The notes under the pieces were generated by a model that searched no databases, was not told where the DNA came from, and saw only the letters and a program-made list of their open reading frames with translations. Below are positions 42,822-52,538 of a stretch of 64,000 nt of DNA, in pieces. Origin of the DNA: Variovorax sp. MHTC-1. Its GTDB lineage: Bacteria > Pseudomonadota > Gammaproteobacteria > Burkholderiales > Burkholderiaceae_C. The stretch's first letter is position 1, and every line of letters begins with the position of its first letter. The translations under genes were made by a program, and so were the position numbers. Location: the NCBI RefSeq assembly GCF_003984645.1, contig NZ_RWKI01000021.1, forward strand, positions 18,887 through 82,886, read 5' to 3'.

Positions 42822-44114
42822 ATGGCCACCTCCACCCACCAGCCCCTGGCCGAACGCCTGCGACCCAAGACCCTGGGCGAGGTCATCGGCCAACAGCATC
42901 TGCTCGGCCCCGGCATGCCGCTGCGCATCGCCTTCGAGTCGGGCCAGCCGCACTCCTGCATCCTCTGGGGACCGCCCGGCACCGGCAAGACGACCATCGC
43001 GCGGCTGATGGCCGACGCCTTCGATGCGCAGTTTCTCAGCATCAGCGCGGTGCTCGGCGGCGTGAAGGACATCCGCGATGCAGTCGAACGTGCGACCCTG
43101 GCGCGCGACGGACTCGAGCAGCGCCGCACCATCGTCTTCGTCGACGAAGTCCACCGCTTCAACAAGAGCCAGCAGGATGCCTTTCTGCCGCATGTGGAGT
43201 CGGGCCTGTTCACCTTCATCGGTGCGACCACCGAGAATCCGTCCTTCGAGGTGAACTCCGCGCTCTTGTCGCGCGCTGCGGTGTACGTGCTGCAGCCGCT
43301 CGGCGAAGACGATCTCCGGCAGATCGTGACCCGGGCGCAGGACATCCAGGCGGTGCCTGCCATCGAAACGAAGGCCATCGATCGGCTCGTGGCCTATGCC
43401 GACGGCGATGCCAGGCGCCTCCTCAACACCCTCGAAACGCTCTCGGTCGCAGCCGGCTCCGAGAAGCTCGGCGACATCACCGACGAATGGCTGCTGCGCG
43501 TGCTGGGCGAGCGCATGCGCCGCTACGACAAGGGCGGCGAGCAGTTCTACGACACCATCTCCGCGCTGCACAAGTCGGTGCGCGGCAGCGACCCCGACGC
43601 CTCGCTCTACTGGTTCGTGCGCATGCTCGACGGCGGTGCCGATCCACGCTACATGGCGCGCCGGCTGGTGCGCATGGCAAGCGAAGATATCGGCCTGGCC
43701 GACCCGCGCGCGCTGCGTCTGGCGCTCGACGCCGCCGAGGTCTATGAGCGGCTCGGCTCGCCCGAAGGCGAACTGGCGCTGGCCGAATGCGTGGTCTACC
43801 TTGCGATCGCGCCGAAGTCGAATGCGGTCTACCAGGCCTACAACGAGGTCCGCGCCCTCATCAAGACCGATGGCACGCGCCCGGTCCCGATGCATCTGCG
43901 CAATGCGCCGACGCGGCTCATGAAAGAGCTCGACTACGGCAAGGGCTACCGCTACGCGCACGACGAGGAGGGCGGCTTCGCGGCCGGCGAGCGCTATCTG
44001 CCAGATGGCCTCGATCCGCCGCCCTTCTACCGGCCTGTCGAGCGCGGCCTCGAGATCCGCATCGCGGAGAAATTGCGCGAACTGCGCAAGCGAAACGACG
44101 ACGCGGCCGGTTAA
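42822..44114 (+). CDS. rarA: Replication-associated recombination protein A (MgsA/WRNIP1 family AAA+ ATPase)
   Basis: AAA+ ATPase acting at stalled replication forks, 430 aa. Walker A WGPPGTGKTT at about 49-58, Walker B VFVDEVHRFNKSQQDAFLP, sensor 1 GATTENPSFEVNSALLSR. The C-terminal tetramerisation region contains GSDPDASLYWFVRMLDGGADPRYMARRLVRMASEDIGLADP. It starts 19 bp after lolA. A terminator-like hairpin lies about 130 bp downstream. Confidence 0.97.
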   Translation: MATSTHQPLAERLRPKTLGEVIGQQHLLGPGMPLRIAFESGQPHSCILWGPPGTGKTTIARLMADAFDAQFLSISAVLGGVKDIRDAVERATLARDGLEQRRTIVFVDEVHRFNKSQQDAFLPHVESGLFTFIGATTENPSFEVNSALLSRAAVYVLQPLGEDDLRQIVTRAQDIQAVPAIETKAIDRLVAYADGDARRLLNTLETLSVAAGSEKLGDITDEWLLRVLGERMRRYDKGGEQFYDTISALHKSVRGSDPDASLYWFVRMLDGGADPRYMARRLVRMASEDIGLADPRALRLALDAAEVYERLGSPEGELALAECVVYLAIAPKSNAVYQAYNEVRALIKTDGTRPVPMHLRNAPTRLMKELDYGKGYRYAHDEEGGFAAGERYLPDGLDPPPFYRPVERGLEIRIAEKLRELRKRNDDAAG

Positions 44115-44247
44115 TACGACAAAGCACGCAGCGCGTCGGCCCGGTACTCCCTTGCACCACCGAAGACCATTCGGTCCGCGCCAGCGGGAAAACCCCCGTC
44201 GGGTACGCACCGAAATGGCGATCCGGCATGACTACAATCCCGGCCAC

Positions 44248-44281
44248 AAACCCGCCGTCGACACATGCTGGCGGGTTTTTT
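44248..44281 (+). terminator. Hairpin plus T-tract upstream of livH
   Basis: 9-bp stem AAACCCGCC / GGCGGGTTT with a 13-nt loop, ending in T6. It may terminate rarA. A TACAAT hexamer at 44233-44238 just before it looks like a -10 element, so the hairpin could also attenuate the liv operon. The rest of the 254-bp gap shows no gene. Confidence 0.75.
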
Positions 44282-44368
44282 GCTAAGGGAAACCAGGGTG
44301 CCCAACCGGCGTGCCTGGTCAGTCGGGCGTCCCCCAAGGGCGTCACCATTAGAAAAAGGGAACCTCCT

Positions 44369-45298
44369 ATGGACATCTTGCTGCAACAGATCATCAACGG
44401 TCTGGTACTCGGCAGCATGTACGCCTTGATAGCCTTGGGCTACACCATGGTGTACGGCATCATCAACCTCATCAATTTCGCGCACGGTGAAGTGCTCATG
44501 GTCGGCGCGCTGACCAGCTGGACCATCATCGGACTCATGCAGGAATCGATGCCCGGCACGCCGGGATGGATCATCCTCATCATTGCGTTGATCATTGCCT
44601 GCGTGGTCGCCGCCACGCTCAACTTCGTCATCGAGAAAGTGGCCTACCGGCCGCTGCGCAACAGCCCCAAGCTCGCACCGTTGATCACTGCCATCGGCAT
44701 GTCGATCCTCTTGCAGACGCTGGCGATGATCATCTGGAAGCCGACCAACAAGGCTTATCCCAACCTGCTGTCCACCACGCCGATCCATGTCGGCGGCGCC
44801 GTGATCTCGCCCACGCAGGTCATGATCCTGAGCGTCACCGCCTTCTGCCTGGTGGTGCTGATGTGGCTGGTCAATTACACCAAGCTCGGCCGCGCGATGC
44901 GCGCCACCGCCGAGAACCCGCGCGTCGCTGCGCTGATGGGCATCCGGCCCGACATGGTGATCTCGGCCACCTTCGTCATCGGTGCGGTGCTCGCCGCGGT
45001 CGCCGGCGTGATGTACGCCTCCAACTACGGCATCGCGCAGCATGCGATGGGCTTCATTCCCGGCCTCAAGGCCTTCACGGCGGCGGTGTTCGGCGGCATC
45101 GGCAACCTCGCAGGCGCGGTGGTCGGAGGCATTCTCCTGGGGCTCATCGAGGCCATCGGCTCGGGCTACATCGGTGCGCTCACCGGCGACGTGCTCGGCA
45201 GCCACTACAGCGACATCTTCGCGTTCATCGTGCTGATCGTCATGCTCACGCTCAGGCCCTCGGGCCTGCTCGGCGAGCGCGTGGCGGACCGGGCCTGA
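44369..45298 (+). CDS. livH: Branched-chain amino acid ABC transporter permease LivH
   Basis: 309-aa inner-membrane permease with about eight helices; first of four co-directional genes for a HAAT-family importer. The family signature GLVLGSMYALIALGYTMVYGIINLINFAHGE is at the N-terminus, and the ATPase-contact loop is GRAMRATAENPRVAALMGI. The ATG at 44369 has CCTCC on the + strand just before it rather than a Shine-Dalgarno; the closest purine-rich tract is AAAAAGGGAA at 44353-44362. Followed by livM (13-bp gap). Confidence 0.95.
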   Translation: MDILLQQIINGLVLGSMYALIALGYTMVYGIINLINFAHGEVLMVGALTSWTIIGLMQESMPGTPGWIILIIALIIACVVAATLNFVIEKVAYRPLRNSPKLAPLITAIGMSILLQTLAMIIWKPTNKAYPNLLSTTPIHVGGAVISPTQVMILSVTAFCLVVLMWLVNYTKLGRAMRATAENPRVAALMGIRPDMVISATFVIGAVLAAVAGVMYASNYGIAQHAMGFIPGLKAFTAAVFGGIGNLAGAVVGGILLGLIEAIGSGYIGALTGDVLGSHYSDIFAFIVLIVMLTLRPSGLLGERVADRA

Positions 45299-45311
45299 AG
45301 GAGGGACAGCC

Positions 45312-46499
45312 ATGAAAAACGGCAAGAACATCGTCTATTTCCTGATCGCGGCCGTCGCCCTGCTGGTGCTGCCGCTGCTGCTGCAAAGCCAGGGCAACGC
45401 GTGGGTGCGCATCGCCGACATCGCATTGCTCTATGTGCTGCTGGCCCTCGGGCTCAACATCGTGGTCGGCTACGCCGGCCTGCTCGACCTGGGCTACGTG
45501 GCCTTCTTCGCGATCGGCGCCTACCTGTTCGCGCTGCTCGGCTCGCCGCACCTGACCGACACCTTCCCGGCCATCAAGGCCATGTTTCCCAACGGCCTGC
45601 ACAGTTCGCTGCTGCTCGTGATACCGGCCGCGCTCGGGCTCGCGGCCCTGTTCGGCGTGCTGCTCGGCGCGCCGACCTTGAAGCTGCGCGGCGACTATCT
45701 GGCGATCGTGACGCTCGGCTTCGGCGAGATCATCCGTGTGTTCCTCAACAACCTGGATCATCCGGTCAACATCACGAACGGTCCGAAGGGCATCACGGCG
45801 ATCGACCCGGTCCACTTCTGGGGCCTCAACCTAGGCCGGCCGCTCAAGATCGGCGACTACTCGCTCTCGTCGGTCACGCTGTACTACTACCTGTTCCTGG
45901 CGCTCGTGATCTTCACGATCATCATTTCGCATCGGCTGCAGATCTCGCGCATCGGCCGCGCCTGGATGGCCATCCGCGAAGACGAAATCGCTGCCAAGGC
46001 CATGGGCATCAACACCCGCAACATGAAGCTGCTGGCCTTCGGCATGGGCGCGAGCTTCGGCGGCGTGTCGGGCGCGATGTTCGCGGCCTTCCAGGGCTTC
46101 GTTTCACCCGAGTCCTTCGCCCTGAACGAGTCGGTGATGATCGTCGCGATGGTGGTGCTGGGCGGCATCGGCCACCTGCCGGGCGTGATCCTCGGTGCGG
46201 TGCTCCTGGCCGCGCTGCCTGAAGTGCTGCGCTACGTGGCCGGGCCGCTGCAGGCCATGACCGACGGGCGTCTCGATGCCTCGATCCTGCGCCAGCTGTT
46301 CATCGCGCTGGCGATGATCATCATCATGCTGGTGCGCCCGCGCGGTCTGTGGCCCTCGCCGGAGCACGGGAAGTCGCTGACGCGCAGGGGCGCGACGCCC
46401 GGCGCCGCATCCGGCATGCCGGCTGCGGCGCCGGGCATCGATACGCCGGCCGACGAGGTTCCCGGTGCCGCCTCGCGTCCCATGTCGATCAATCCGTGA
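45312..46499 (+). CDS. livM: Branched-chain amino acid ABC transporter permease LivM
   Basis: 395-aa permease. The core (about 1-345) has the GLNIVVGYAGLLDLGYVAFFAIGAY signature and the ATPase-contact loop GRAWMAIREDEIAAKAMGI. The last 45 residues are an Ala/Gly/Pro-rich tail with repeated GAASGMP/PGAASRP-like units, absent from typical LivM. The Shine-Dalgarno is GGAGGG. It lies between livH and livG, with a 17-bp gap to livG. Confidence 0.95.
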   Translation: MKNGKNIVYFLIAAVALLVLPLLLQSQGNAWVRIADIALLYVLLALGLNIVVGYAGLLDLGYVAFFAIGAYLFALLGSPHLTDTFPAIKAMFPNGLHSSLLLVIPAALGLAALFGVLLGAPTLKLRGDYLAIVTLGFGEIIRVFLNNLDHPVNITNGPKGITAIDPVHFWGLNLGRPLKIGDYSLSSVTLYYYLFLALVIFTIIISHRLQISRIGRAWMAIREDEIAAKAMGINTRNMKLLAFGMGASFGGVSGAMFAAFQGFVSPESFALNESVMIVAMVVLGGIGHLPGVILGAVLLAALPEVLRYVAGPLQAMTDGRLDASILRQLFIALAMIIIMLVRPRGLWPSPEHGKSLTRRGATPGAASGMPAAAPGIDTPADEVPGAASRPMSINP

Positions 46500-46516
46500 G
46501 CGAGGGGAGCACAACA

Positions 46517-47287
46517 ATGACTGACACCGTCCTCAATGTTCAGGGCATCTCCAAGCGCTTCGGCGGCCTGCAGGCGCTGTCCGATGTGGGCATCAAGATC
46601 ACGCGCGGCCAGGTCTATGGACTGATCGGCCCCAACGGCGCCGGCAAGACCACCTTCTTCAACGTCATCACGGGCCTGTACTCGCCCGACAGCGGGACTT
46701 TCGAACTGGCCGGCAAGCCTTATCAGCCGACGGCGGTGCACGAGGTCGCCAAGGCCGGCATCGCGCGCACCTTCCAGAACATCCGCCTCTTCGCGGAAAT
46801 GACCGCGCTCGAGAACGTGATGGTGGGCCGCCATGTCCGCACCCATTCGGGCGTGATGGGTGCCATCTTCCGCACGGGCGGCTTCAAGGCCGAGGAAGCG
46901 GCGATCGCCGAGCGCGCACACCAGCTGCTCGACTATGTGGGCATCGGCAAGTTCGCCGACTACAAGGCGCGCACGCTGAGCTACGGCGACCAACGCCGGC
47001 TCGAAATCGCCCGCGCGCTGGCGACCGACCCGCAGCTGATCGCGCTCGACGAGCCAGCTGCCGGCATGAACGCCACCGAGAAGGTGCTGCTGCGCGAGCT
47101 GATCGACCGCATCCGCAAGGACGACCGCACCATCCTCCTGATCGAACACGACGTGAAGCTCGTGATGGGCCTGTGCGATCGCGTGACGGTGCTGGACTAC
47201 GGCAAGCAGATCGCCGAGGGTACGCCGGCGGACGTGCAGCGAAACGAGAAGGTGATCGAGGCCTACCTCGGCACGGGAGGACACTGA
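46517..47287 (+). CDS. livG: Branched-chain amino acid ABC transporter ATPase LivG
   Basis: 256-aa ATPase. Walker A GPNGAGKTT, Q-loop RTFQNIRLF, signature LSYGDQRRLEIARAL (the LivG-type variant of LSGGQ), Walker B LIALDEPAAGMN, H-loop IEHD. The C-terminus carries the YGKQIAEGTPADVQ box. Overlaps nothing; livF follows after 1 bp, so the two ATPases are co-translated. Confidence 0.96.
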   Translation: MTDTVLNVQGISKRFGGLQALSDVGIKITRGQVYGLIGPNGAGKTTFFNVITGLYSPDSGTFELAGKPYQPTAVHEVAKAGIARTFQNIRLFAEMTALENVMVGRHVRTHSGVMGAIFRTGGFKAEEAAIAERAHQLLDYVGIGKFADYKARTLSYGDQRRLEIARALATDPQLIALDEPAAGMNATEKVLLRELIDRIRKDDRTILLIEHDVKLVMGLCDRVTVLDYGKQIAEGTPADVQRNEKVIEAYLGTGGH

Positions 47288-47288
47288 A

Positions 47289-48005
<717 letters not shown>

Positions 48006-48007
48006 CG

Positions 48008-48982
48008 CTAGTCGACCTTGGCGCCGGTGGCTTTCACCACCTTCTCGTATTTCACGAGCTCGTTCTTCATGAAGGCGCCGAACTGCTCCGGCGTATTGGC
48101 GACCGGCTCGGCCAGCAGCGACGCGAAGCGGGTCTTGGTCTCAGGCGTGTGGAGCGCCGCGACGAAGGCCTGATTCAGCTTGGCCACCACATCGGCCGGC
48201 GTGCCGGCCGGCGCCACCAGGCCCCACCAGGTGTCGATCGAAAAGCCCTTGAGCGTGGCGGCCACCGTCGGCACCTCGGGCAGCGCGCTGCTGCGCTGGG
48301 CCGTCGTCACTGCGATCGCCTTGAGCTTGCCCGAGCGGATATTCGGTGCTGCGGTCGCGAGGTTGTCGAAGTTGAAGTCGACCTGGCCCGACAGCAGTGC
48401 GAGCTGCGCCGGATTGCCGCCGTTGTAGGGGATGTGCACGGCGAAGATGCCGGCGTCCTTCTTGAACATCTCGCCCGCGAGGTGGCCCGCGCTGCCGTTG
48501 CCGCCGCTGCCGTAGTTGAGCTTGGCCGGATTCGCCTTGGCGTACGCGATCAGGTCAGCCAGCGTGTTGATCTTCAGGCGCTGCGCGGTCTCGGCATTCA
48601 TCACCAGCACATTGGGCACGCGGACCATCTGCGTGATCGGCGCGAAGTCGGCGGCCGCGTTGAAGGGCATCTTGCTGTAGAGCCACGGATTGACCGCGTG
48701 GGTCGCGGTCGCGGCGATGCCGATCGTGAGACCGTCGGGCGCGGCCTTGGCCACTGCATCGGCGCCGATGTTGCCGCCGGCGCCGGGCTTGTTGTCGATG
48801 ATGACGGTGCCCAGCGAGTCCTTGACTCTTTCGGCCAGGACGCGGGCCGTGACGTCGATCGGGCCGCCGGCGGCGTAGGGGACGACGAGGCGGATGGGGC
48901 GTTGCTGCTGGGCTGCGGCTTGCGCGGTGGCGAGGAGGGCGGCGGCGGAAACGAGGGTGAAAAGAAAATGTCTGGCGTTCAT
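48008..48982 (-). CDS. Bug-type periplasmic solute receptor, orphan
   Basis: 324-aa TctC/Bug-family protein. Signal peptide MNARHFLFTLVSAAALLATAQAAAQ, then QQRPIRLVVPYAAGGPIDVTARVLA and the VIIDNKPGAGGNIGADAV loop. No TctA/TctB genes adjacent; such orphan receptors are abundant in Burkholderiales and either share a transporter or act in sensing. It is 35 bp downstream of the ferredoxin-reductase gene on the same strand. The ligand is unknown. Sequence differs clearly from the TctC at 7688. Confidence 0.93.
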   Translation of the reverse strand: MNARHFLFTLVSAAALLATAQAAAQQQRPIRLVVPYAAGGPIDVTARVLAERVKDSLGTVIIDNKPGAGGNIGADAVAKAAPDGLTIGIAATATHAVNPWLYSKMPFNAAADFAPITQMVRVPNVLVMNAETAQRLKINTLADLIAYAKANPAKLNYGSGGNGSAGHLAGEMFKKDAGIFAVHIPYNGGNPAQLALLSGQVDFNFDNLATAAPNIRSGKLKAIAVTTAQRSSALPEVPTVAATLKGFSIDTWWGLVAPAGTPADVVAKLNQAFVAALHTPETKTRFASLLAEPVANTPEQFGAFMKNELVKYEKVVKATGAKVD

Positions 48983-49017
48983 GCTGCCGATTGTGCTTGC
49001 GATCCGAGCTTCGCAGC

Positions 49018-50082
49018 CTAAGGCAAAGCCTTATCCGCCTCCGTCGTGAACGCATCGGCAAAGAACTCGTCCTCGGGCAAGCCGCGCTCGGCCACATAGT
49101 CCCGCTTGGCCGAGTCGACCACGATCGGCGCTCCGCAGGCATACACCTGGTAGCCCGAAAGATCGGCGAAATCCTCCATCACCGCGCGGTGCACGAAGCC
49201 GGTCCGCCCGCGCCAGTTGTCTTCCGGCACCGCATTCGAGATCACGGGTACGTAGTGCAGGTTCGGCATCTGCTCAAGATGCGAGCGCACCCAGTCGTCC
49301 ATGTAGAGGTCTTCCGGCCGCCGGCCGCCCCAGTACAGCGTCGCAGGCCGATGGATGGCTTTGAACTTCATGTGTTCGAGCAGCGCCTTGATCGGTGCAA
49401 AGCCGGTGCCCGAGGCGAGCAGCACCATCGGCTTGTCCGAGTCTTCGCGCAGGAAGAAGCTGCCGTACGGCCCCTCGATGCGGAGAATCTCTTTCTCCTT
49501 CATCGCGCCGAATACATGGTCGGTGAACTTGCCGCCCGGCAGATGCCGTATATGCAGCTCGATGCCGGTGCCCGGCTCGCCCAGCGTGTGCGGCGCGTTG
49601 GCCATCGAGTAGCTGCGCCGTGTGCCGTCGCGCAGGATGAATTCGATGTACTGCCCGGCGTGGAACTGCAGCGGTTCGCCGGCCGGCAGTTGCAGGCGCA
49701 GCATCACGACGTCGTGCGACTTCCTCGAGATGGCGAGCACGCGCGCCGGCATCTTGCGGATCGGGAAGGCGTTGGCGTCGGTCACCTGGCGCGATTCGAG
49801 CACCACATCGCTCTGCGCACGCGCGCAGCAGGTCAGCACGAAACCGGCCAGCTCTTCATCGGCGCTGAGCGCCTTGCTCTGGTGCGGACCCAGGCTGACC
49901 TCGCCCGAGAGCTTCCTGCATTTGCACGAGCCGCAGGCGCCGTCCTTGCAGCCATAGGGCAGCCCGATGCCCTGGCGAATGCCGGCCGCAAGGATGGTTT
50001 CATCGGCATGCGCGGTGAAAAGACGACCACTCGGCTCTACCGTGATGTGAAAACCCGCCTCGTTCGGCGCTGCACTGGTCAT
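49018..50082 (-). CDS. Ferredoxin-type NAD(P)H reductase (CDP-6-deoxy-delta-3,4-glucoseen reductase-like)
   Basis: 354-aa electron-transfer flavoprotein. The N-terminal plant-type [2Fe-2S] domain has the C-x4-C-x2-C motif (GCKDGACGSCKC) with the fourth Cys in LTCCA. Then an FAD domain (RRSYSMANAP) and NAD domain (LLASGTGFAPIKALLEHM). It matches the AscD/phenol-hydroxylase-reductase group, delivering electrons to an unidentified oxygenase or reductase. Start 50082 (MTSAAPNEAGFHITVEPSG). Divergent from the epimerase gene (41 bp). The name CDP-glucoseen reductase is a database habit; sugar-pathway genes are not present. Confidence 0.9.
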   Translation of the reverse strand: MTSAAPNEAGFHITVEPSGRLFTAHADETILAAGIRQGIGLPYGCKDGACGSCKCRKLSGEVSLGPHQSKALSADEELAGFVLTCCARAQSDVVLESRQVTDANAFPIRKMPARVLAISRKSHDVVMLRLQLPAGEPLQFHAGQYIEFILRDGTRRSYSMANAPHTLGEPGTGIELHIRHLPGGKFTDHVFGAMKEKEILRIEGPYGSFFLREDSDKPMVLLASGTGFAPIKALLEHMKFKAIHRPATLYWGGRRPEDLYMDDWVRSHLEQMPNLHYVPVISNAVPEDNWRGRTGFVHRAVMEDFADLSGYQVYACGAPIVVDSAKRDYVAERGLPEDEFFADAFTTEADKALP

Positions 50083-50123
50083 GGGTATTCTTCGACTCTG
50101 AATCAAGAAAAAGGAATTGGATT

Positions 50124-51047
50124 TTGCCCTCAATCAACAGCCCTCTAGGTGCAAGGCCCTCGCGCTTCCGGCGCGAGCGTGTGCTCGTGGTCGGGTGCGG
50201 CGATGTGGGACTCAGGGCGGTACGCGCTCTGCGGGGTCGCGTGCAGCTGATCGGGCTGACCTCCTCGCCCGGGCGCGTGGTGCTGATGCGCGAAGCCGGC
50301 ATCACGCCGATCGTGGCAGATCTCGATGCACCCGCGACGCTGCGTCGGCTCTCGGGCCTGTCCACGCGCGTGCTGCATCTCGCGCCGCCGGCGCGCGCGG
50401 AAGGGGCGCAATGGTGGCGCGACGCGCGCACCATCGCGCTGGTGCGCGCGTTGCGGCTGCGCTCGTTGCCGGCCGCGATGGTGTACGGCTCGACCAGCGG
50501 CGTCTACGGCGACTGCGGCGGTGCGCGCATCAACGAGACGCGAGCCGTGAAGCCCGACACGCCGCGCGCACATCGCCGCGTCGATGCCGAGCGCAGCGTG
50601 CGCTGGCTCGGCCGCGCCGGTGTCGCCGTGCGCATCCTGCGCATCCCCGGCATCTATGCGCCCGATCGCGAAGGCGGCACGCCGCGCGAGCGGCTGAAAA
50701 AGGGCACGCCGGTGCTGCGCGCAGAAGACGACGTCTACACCAATCACATCCATGCCGACGACCTGGCGCGCGCCTGCGTGGCCGCATTGTGGCGCGGCGG
50801 CTCGCAGCGCGTGTTCCACGCGAGCGACGACAGCGAGATCAAGATGGGCGACTACATCGACCTGGCCGCCGACCTGTACGGCATGCCGCGCCCCCCGCGC
50901 ATCGCACGCGAGCAGGCGCAGACGCAGTTGCCACCGTCGCTGCTCAGCTTCCTGGGCGAGTCGCGGCGGATGGACAATACGCGGCTCAAGCGCGAGCTGC
51001 GAGTGCGCCTTCGTCATCCGACCGTGGCGACGGGCCTCGCTCCCTGA
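50124..51047 (+). CDS. NAD-dependent epimerase/dehydratase-like (YeeZ-like) protein, TTG start
   Basis: 307-aa extended-SDR fold protein. Rossmann loop VLVVGCGDVGLRAVRAL near residue 20; YGSTSGVYGDCGG marks the active-site strand, and RIPGIYAPDREGG follows. The usual YxxxK pair is not clear, as in other YeeZ-like proteins. TTG 50124 is supported by AAGGAA about 9 nt upstream and by the lack of an earlier ATG. Divergent from the ferredoxin-reductase gene. Substrate unknown. Confidence 0.86.
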   Translation: MPSINSPLGARPSRFRRERVLVVGCGDVGLRAVRALRGRVQLIGLTSSPGRVVLMREAGITPIVADLDAPATLRRLSGLSTRVLHLAPPARAEGAQWWRDARTIALVRALRLRSLPAAMVYGSTSGVYGDCGGARINETRAVKPDTPRAHRRVDAERSVRWLGRAGVAVRILRIPGIYAPDREGGTPRERLKKGTPVLRAEDDVYTNHIHADDLARACVAALWRGGSQRVFHASDDSEIKMGDYIDLAADLYGMPRPPRIAREQAQTQLPPSLLSFLGESRRMDNTRLKRELRVRLRHPTVATGLAP

Positions 51048-51262
51048 CCCCGCCTCGTCATCGGCTCGCTGATGAATGCGCGTCGATCCTGGCACTGATG
51101 GCGATCGTCACGACCTTGATGGCCACGCCGCTGTTCAATCTGGGTAATGCGCGAACGCCGAACTGCGGCCGTCGAAGCAGCGGGCTAGGGTTCGCCTGCC
51201 CAACCGGGCAGTAGGCGTGAAGCGCAGGGGTTCCGACAATGCAAGCGTCTCTGGAGGTCTTG

Positions 51263-52147
51263 ATGTCGAACACTGTTTCCTTGTCGCCCCTCGAACAATT
51301 GTCTGCGGCGATGGCCGACATGGTCGCCGTCGCAGCGCGCAGCGTGGTCGCCGTGCACACGCGGCGCTCGCGCGCCAGCGGTTTCGTCTGGCGCCCCGGA
51401 TGCATCGTCTCCTCGGAAGAAGCGCTTCCCGAAGACGAGGACGTCGAGATCACGCTGCCCGGCGGTACGACCGTTGCCGCCAAGGTGGCCGGCCGCGACC
51501 CCACTACCGACATCGTGCTGCTTCGCTTCGAAGGTGCAGAAGCCCCGCATCTGGCGCTCGACAACGCATCGACGCGCGCCGGCGAGCTCGTGCTCGCAGT
51601 CGCTTCGCGCGAAGGTGTGCCGCTTTGCGCGAGCGGCATGGTCTCGCTCGCCGGTCCGGGCTGGCGCAGCCTGCGCGGCGGCGAGATCGACGCCAGGATC
51701 GAGCTCGATCTGCGCTTGCGACCCAGCGCCGAAGGCGGGGTGGTGCTCGATGCGAAGGGCGGCGTCATCGGCATGTCGGTGTTCGGCCCGCGGCGGCGCG
51801 TGCTGGTGATTCCGGCGCCGACCATCGAGCGCGTGGCCGCGCAGCTCGCCGCGCATGGACGCATGCCGCGTGGTTATCTCGGGCTGAGCCTGCAGCCGGT
51901 CAAGGTGAACCATGCCAGCGTCGGCGCGATGGTCATGGGAGTGGCGGAGCAGGGGCCCGGTGCGGCGGCCGGCATCCATCAGGGCGACATCATCGTGGCG
52001 GTGAACGGCGAGCCGATCCGCAGCGTGCAACTGCTGCTGCGCGCACTCGGTCCAGCGAGCGTAGGCTCGGTCCTCACGCTGTCGCTCCAGCGTGCGGGCG
52101 AGCCAGTCGAGGTTCAGCTCACCGTGGGTGAAAGGCCGATCGATTGA
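51263..52147 (+). CDS. Catalytically dead HtrA-like protein with PDZ domain
   Basis: 294-aa protein with a trypsin-like fold (about 1-190) followed by a PDZ domain (about 195-290, YLGLSLQPVKV, GAAAGIHQGDIIVAVNGEPI). The catalytic His is replaced by Glu (SSEEAL, E53 in place of TNxHV). The Asp is kept (D83), and the Ser motif GNSGGP reads SAEGGV (Glu157 in place of Ser). It cannot be a normal serine protease. No signal peptide, so it is probably cytoplasmic. ATG 51263 has GGAGG 5 nt upstream; ATG 51239 is a weaker option. The LuxR-type gene follows after 14 bp, suggesting a regulatory pair. Confidence 0.85.
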   Translation: MSNTVSLSPLEQLSAAMADMVAVAARSVVAVHTRRSRASGFVWRPGCIVSSEEALPEDEDVEITLPGGTTVAAKVAGRDPTTDIVLLRFEGAEAPHLALDNASTRAGELVLAVASREGVPLCASGMVSLAGPGWRSLRGGEIDARIELDLRLRPSAEGGVVLDAKGGVIGMSVFGPRRRVLVIPAPTIERVAAQLAAHGRMPRGYLGLSLQPVKVNHASVGAMVMGVAEQGPGAAAGIHQGDIIVAVNGEPIRSVQLLLRALGPASVGSVLTLSLQRAGEPVEVQLTVGERPID

Positions 52148-52161
52148 ACGAGGGCCCTGCG

Positions 52162-52527
52162 ATGAAGGCGATCGTGGTCGCGATCCAGATCGACGACGCC
52201 GGATTGGCGCAACGGCTCGTTGCCGCCTTGGCAACTGCGCCGGGCCTGCGCCTGGCCGAGCGCGGAGAGACCGCCGATGTCGTCGTGGTCCATCCTTCAG
52301 ACGCGGTGGAGCACGGCGAGCCCGTGGATTCGGTGCTGACCCCGCGCGAATTCGAGGTGCTGGCCCTGGTGGCTGAAGGCGCCTCCAACAAGGCCATCGC
52401 GCGGCGCCTGGGCATCTCGGTGCACACGGCGAAGTTCCATGTCGGTTCGCTGATCGACAAGCTCGATGCCACAGGCCGCACCGACGCCGTCACGCAGGCG
52501 GCCCGGCTCGGCGTCATTCATCTTTGA
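52162..52527 (+). CDS. LuxR-type HTH regulator with short N-terminal domain
   Basis: 121-aa regulator. The C-terminal HTH (LTPREFEVLALVAEGASNKAIARRLGISVHTAKFHVGSLIDKL) is a complete LuxR/NarL type. The N-terminal 55 residues are too short for a receiver and have no obvious phospho-Asp pocket, though VVVHPSDA hints at a remnant. ATG 52162 has AGGG upstream; TTG 52144, overlapping the previous stop as TTGA, is an alternative. Coupled to the HtrA-like pseudo-protease, which may sense or sequester something for it. Confidence 0.85.
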   Translation: MKAIVVAIQIDDAGLAQRLVAALATAPGLRLAERGETADVVVVHPSDAVEHGEPVDSVLTPREFEVLALVAEGASNKAIARRLGISVHTAKFHVGSLIDKLDATGRTDAVTQAARLGVIHL

Positions 52528-52538
52528 TTGCCGGGATG

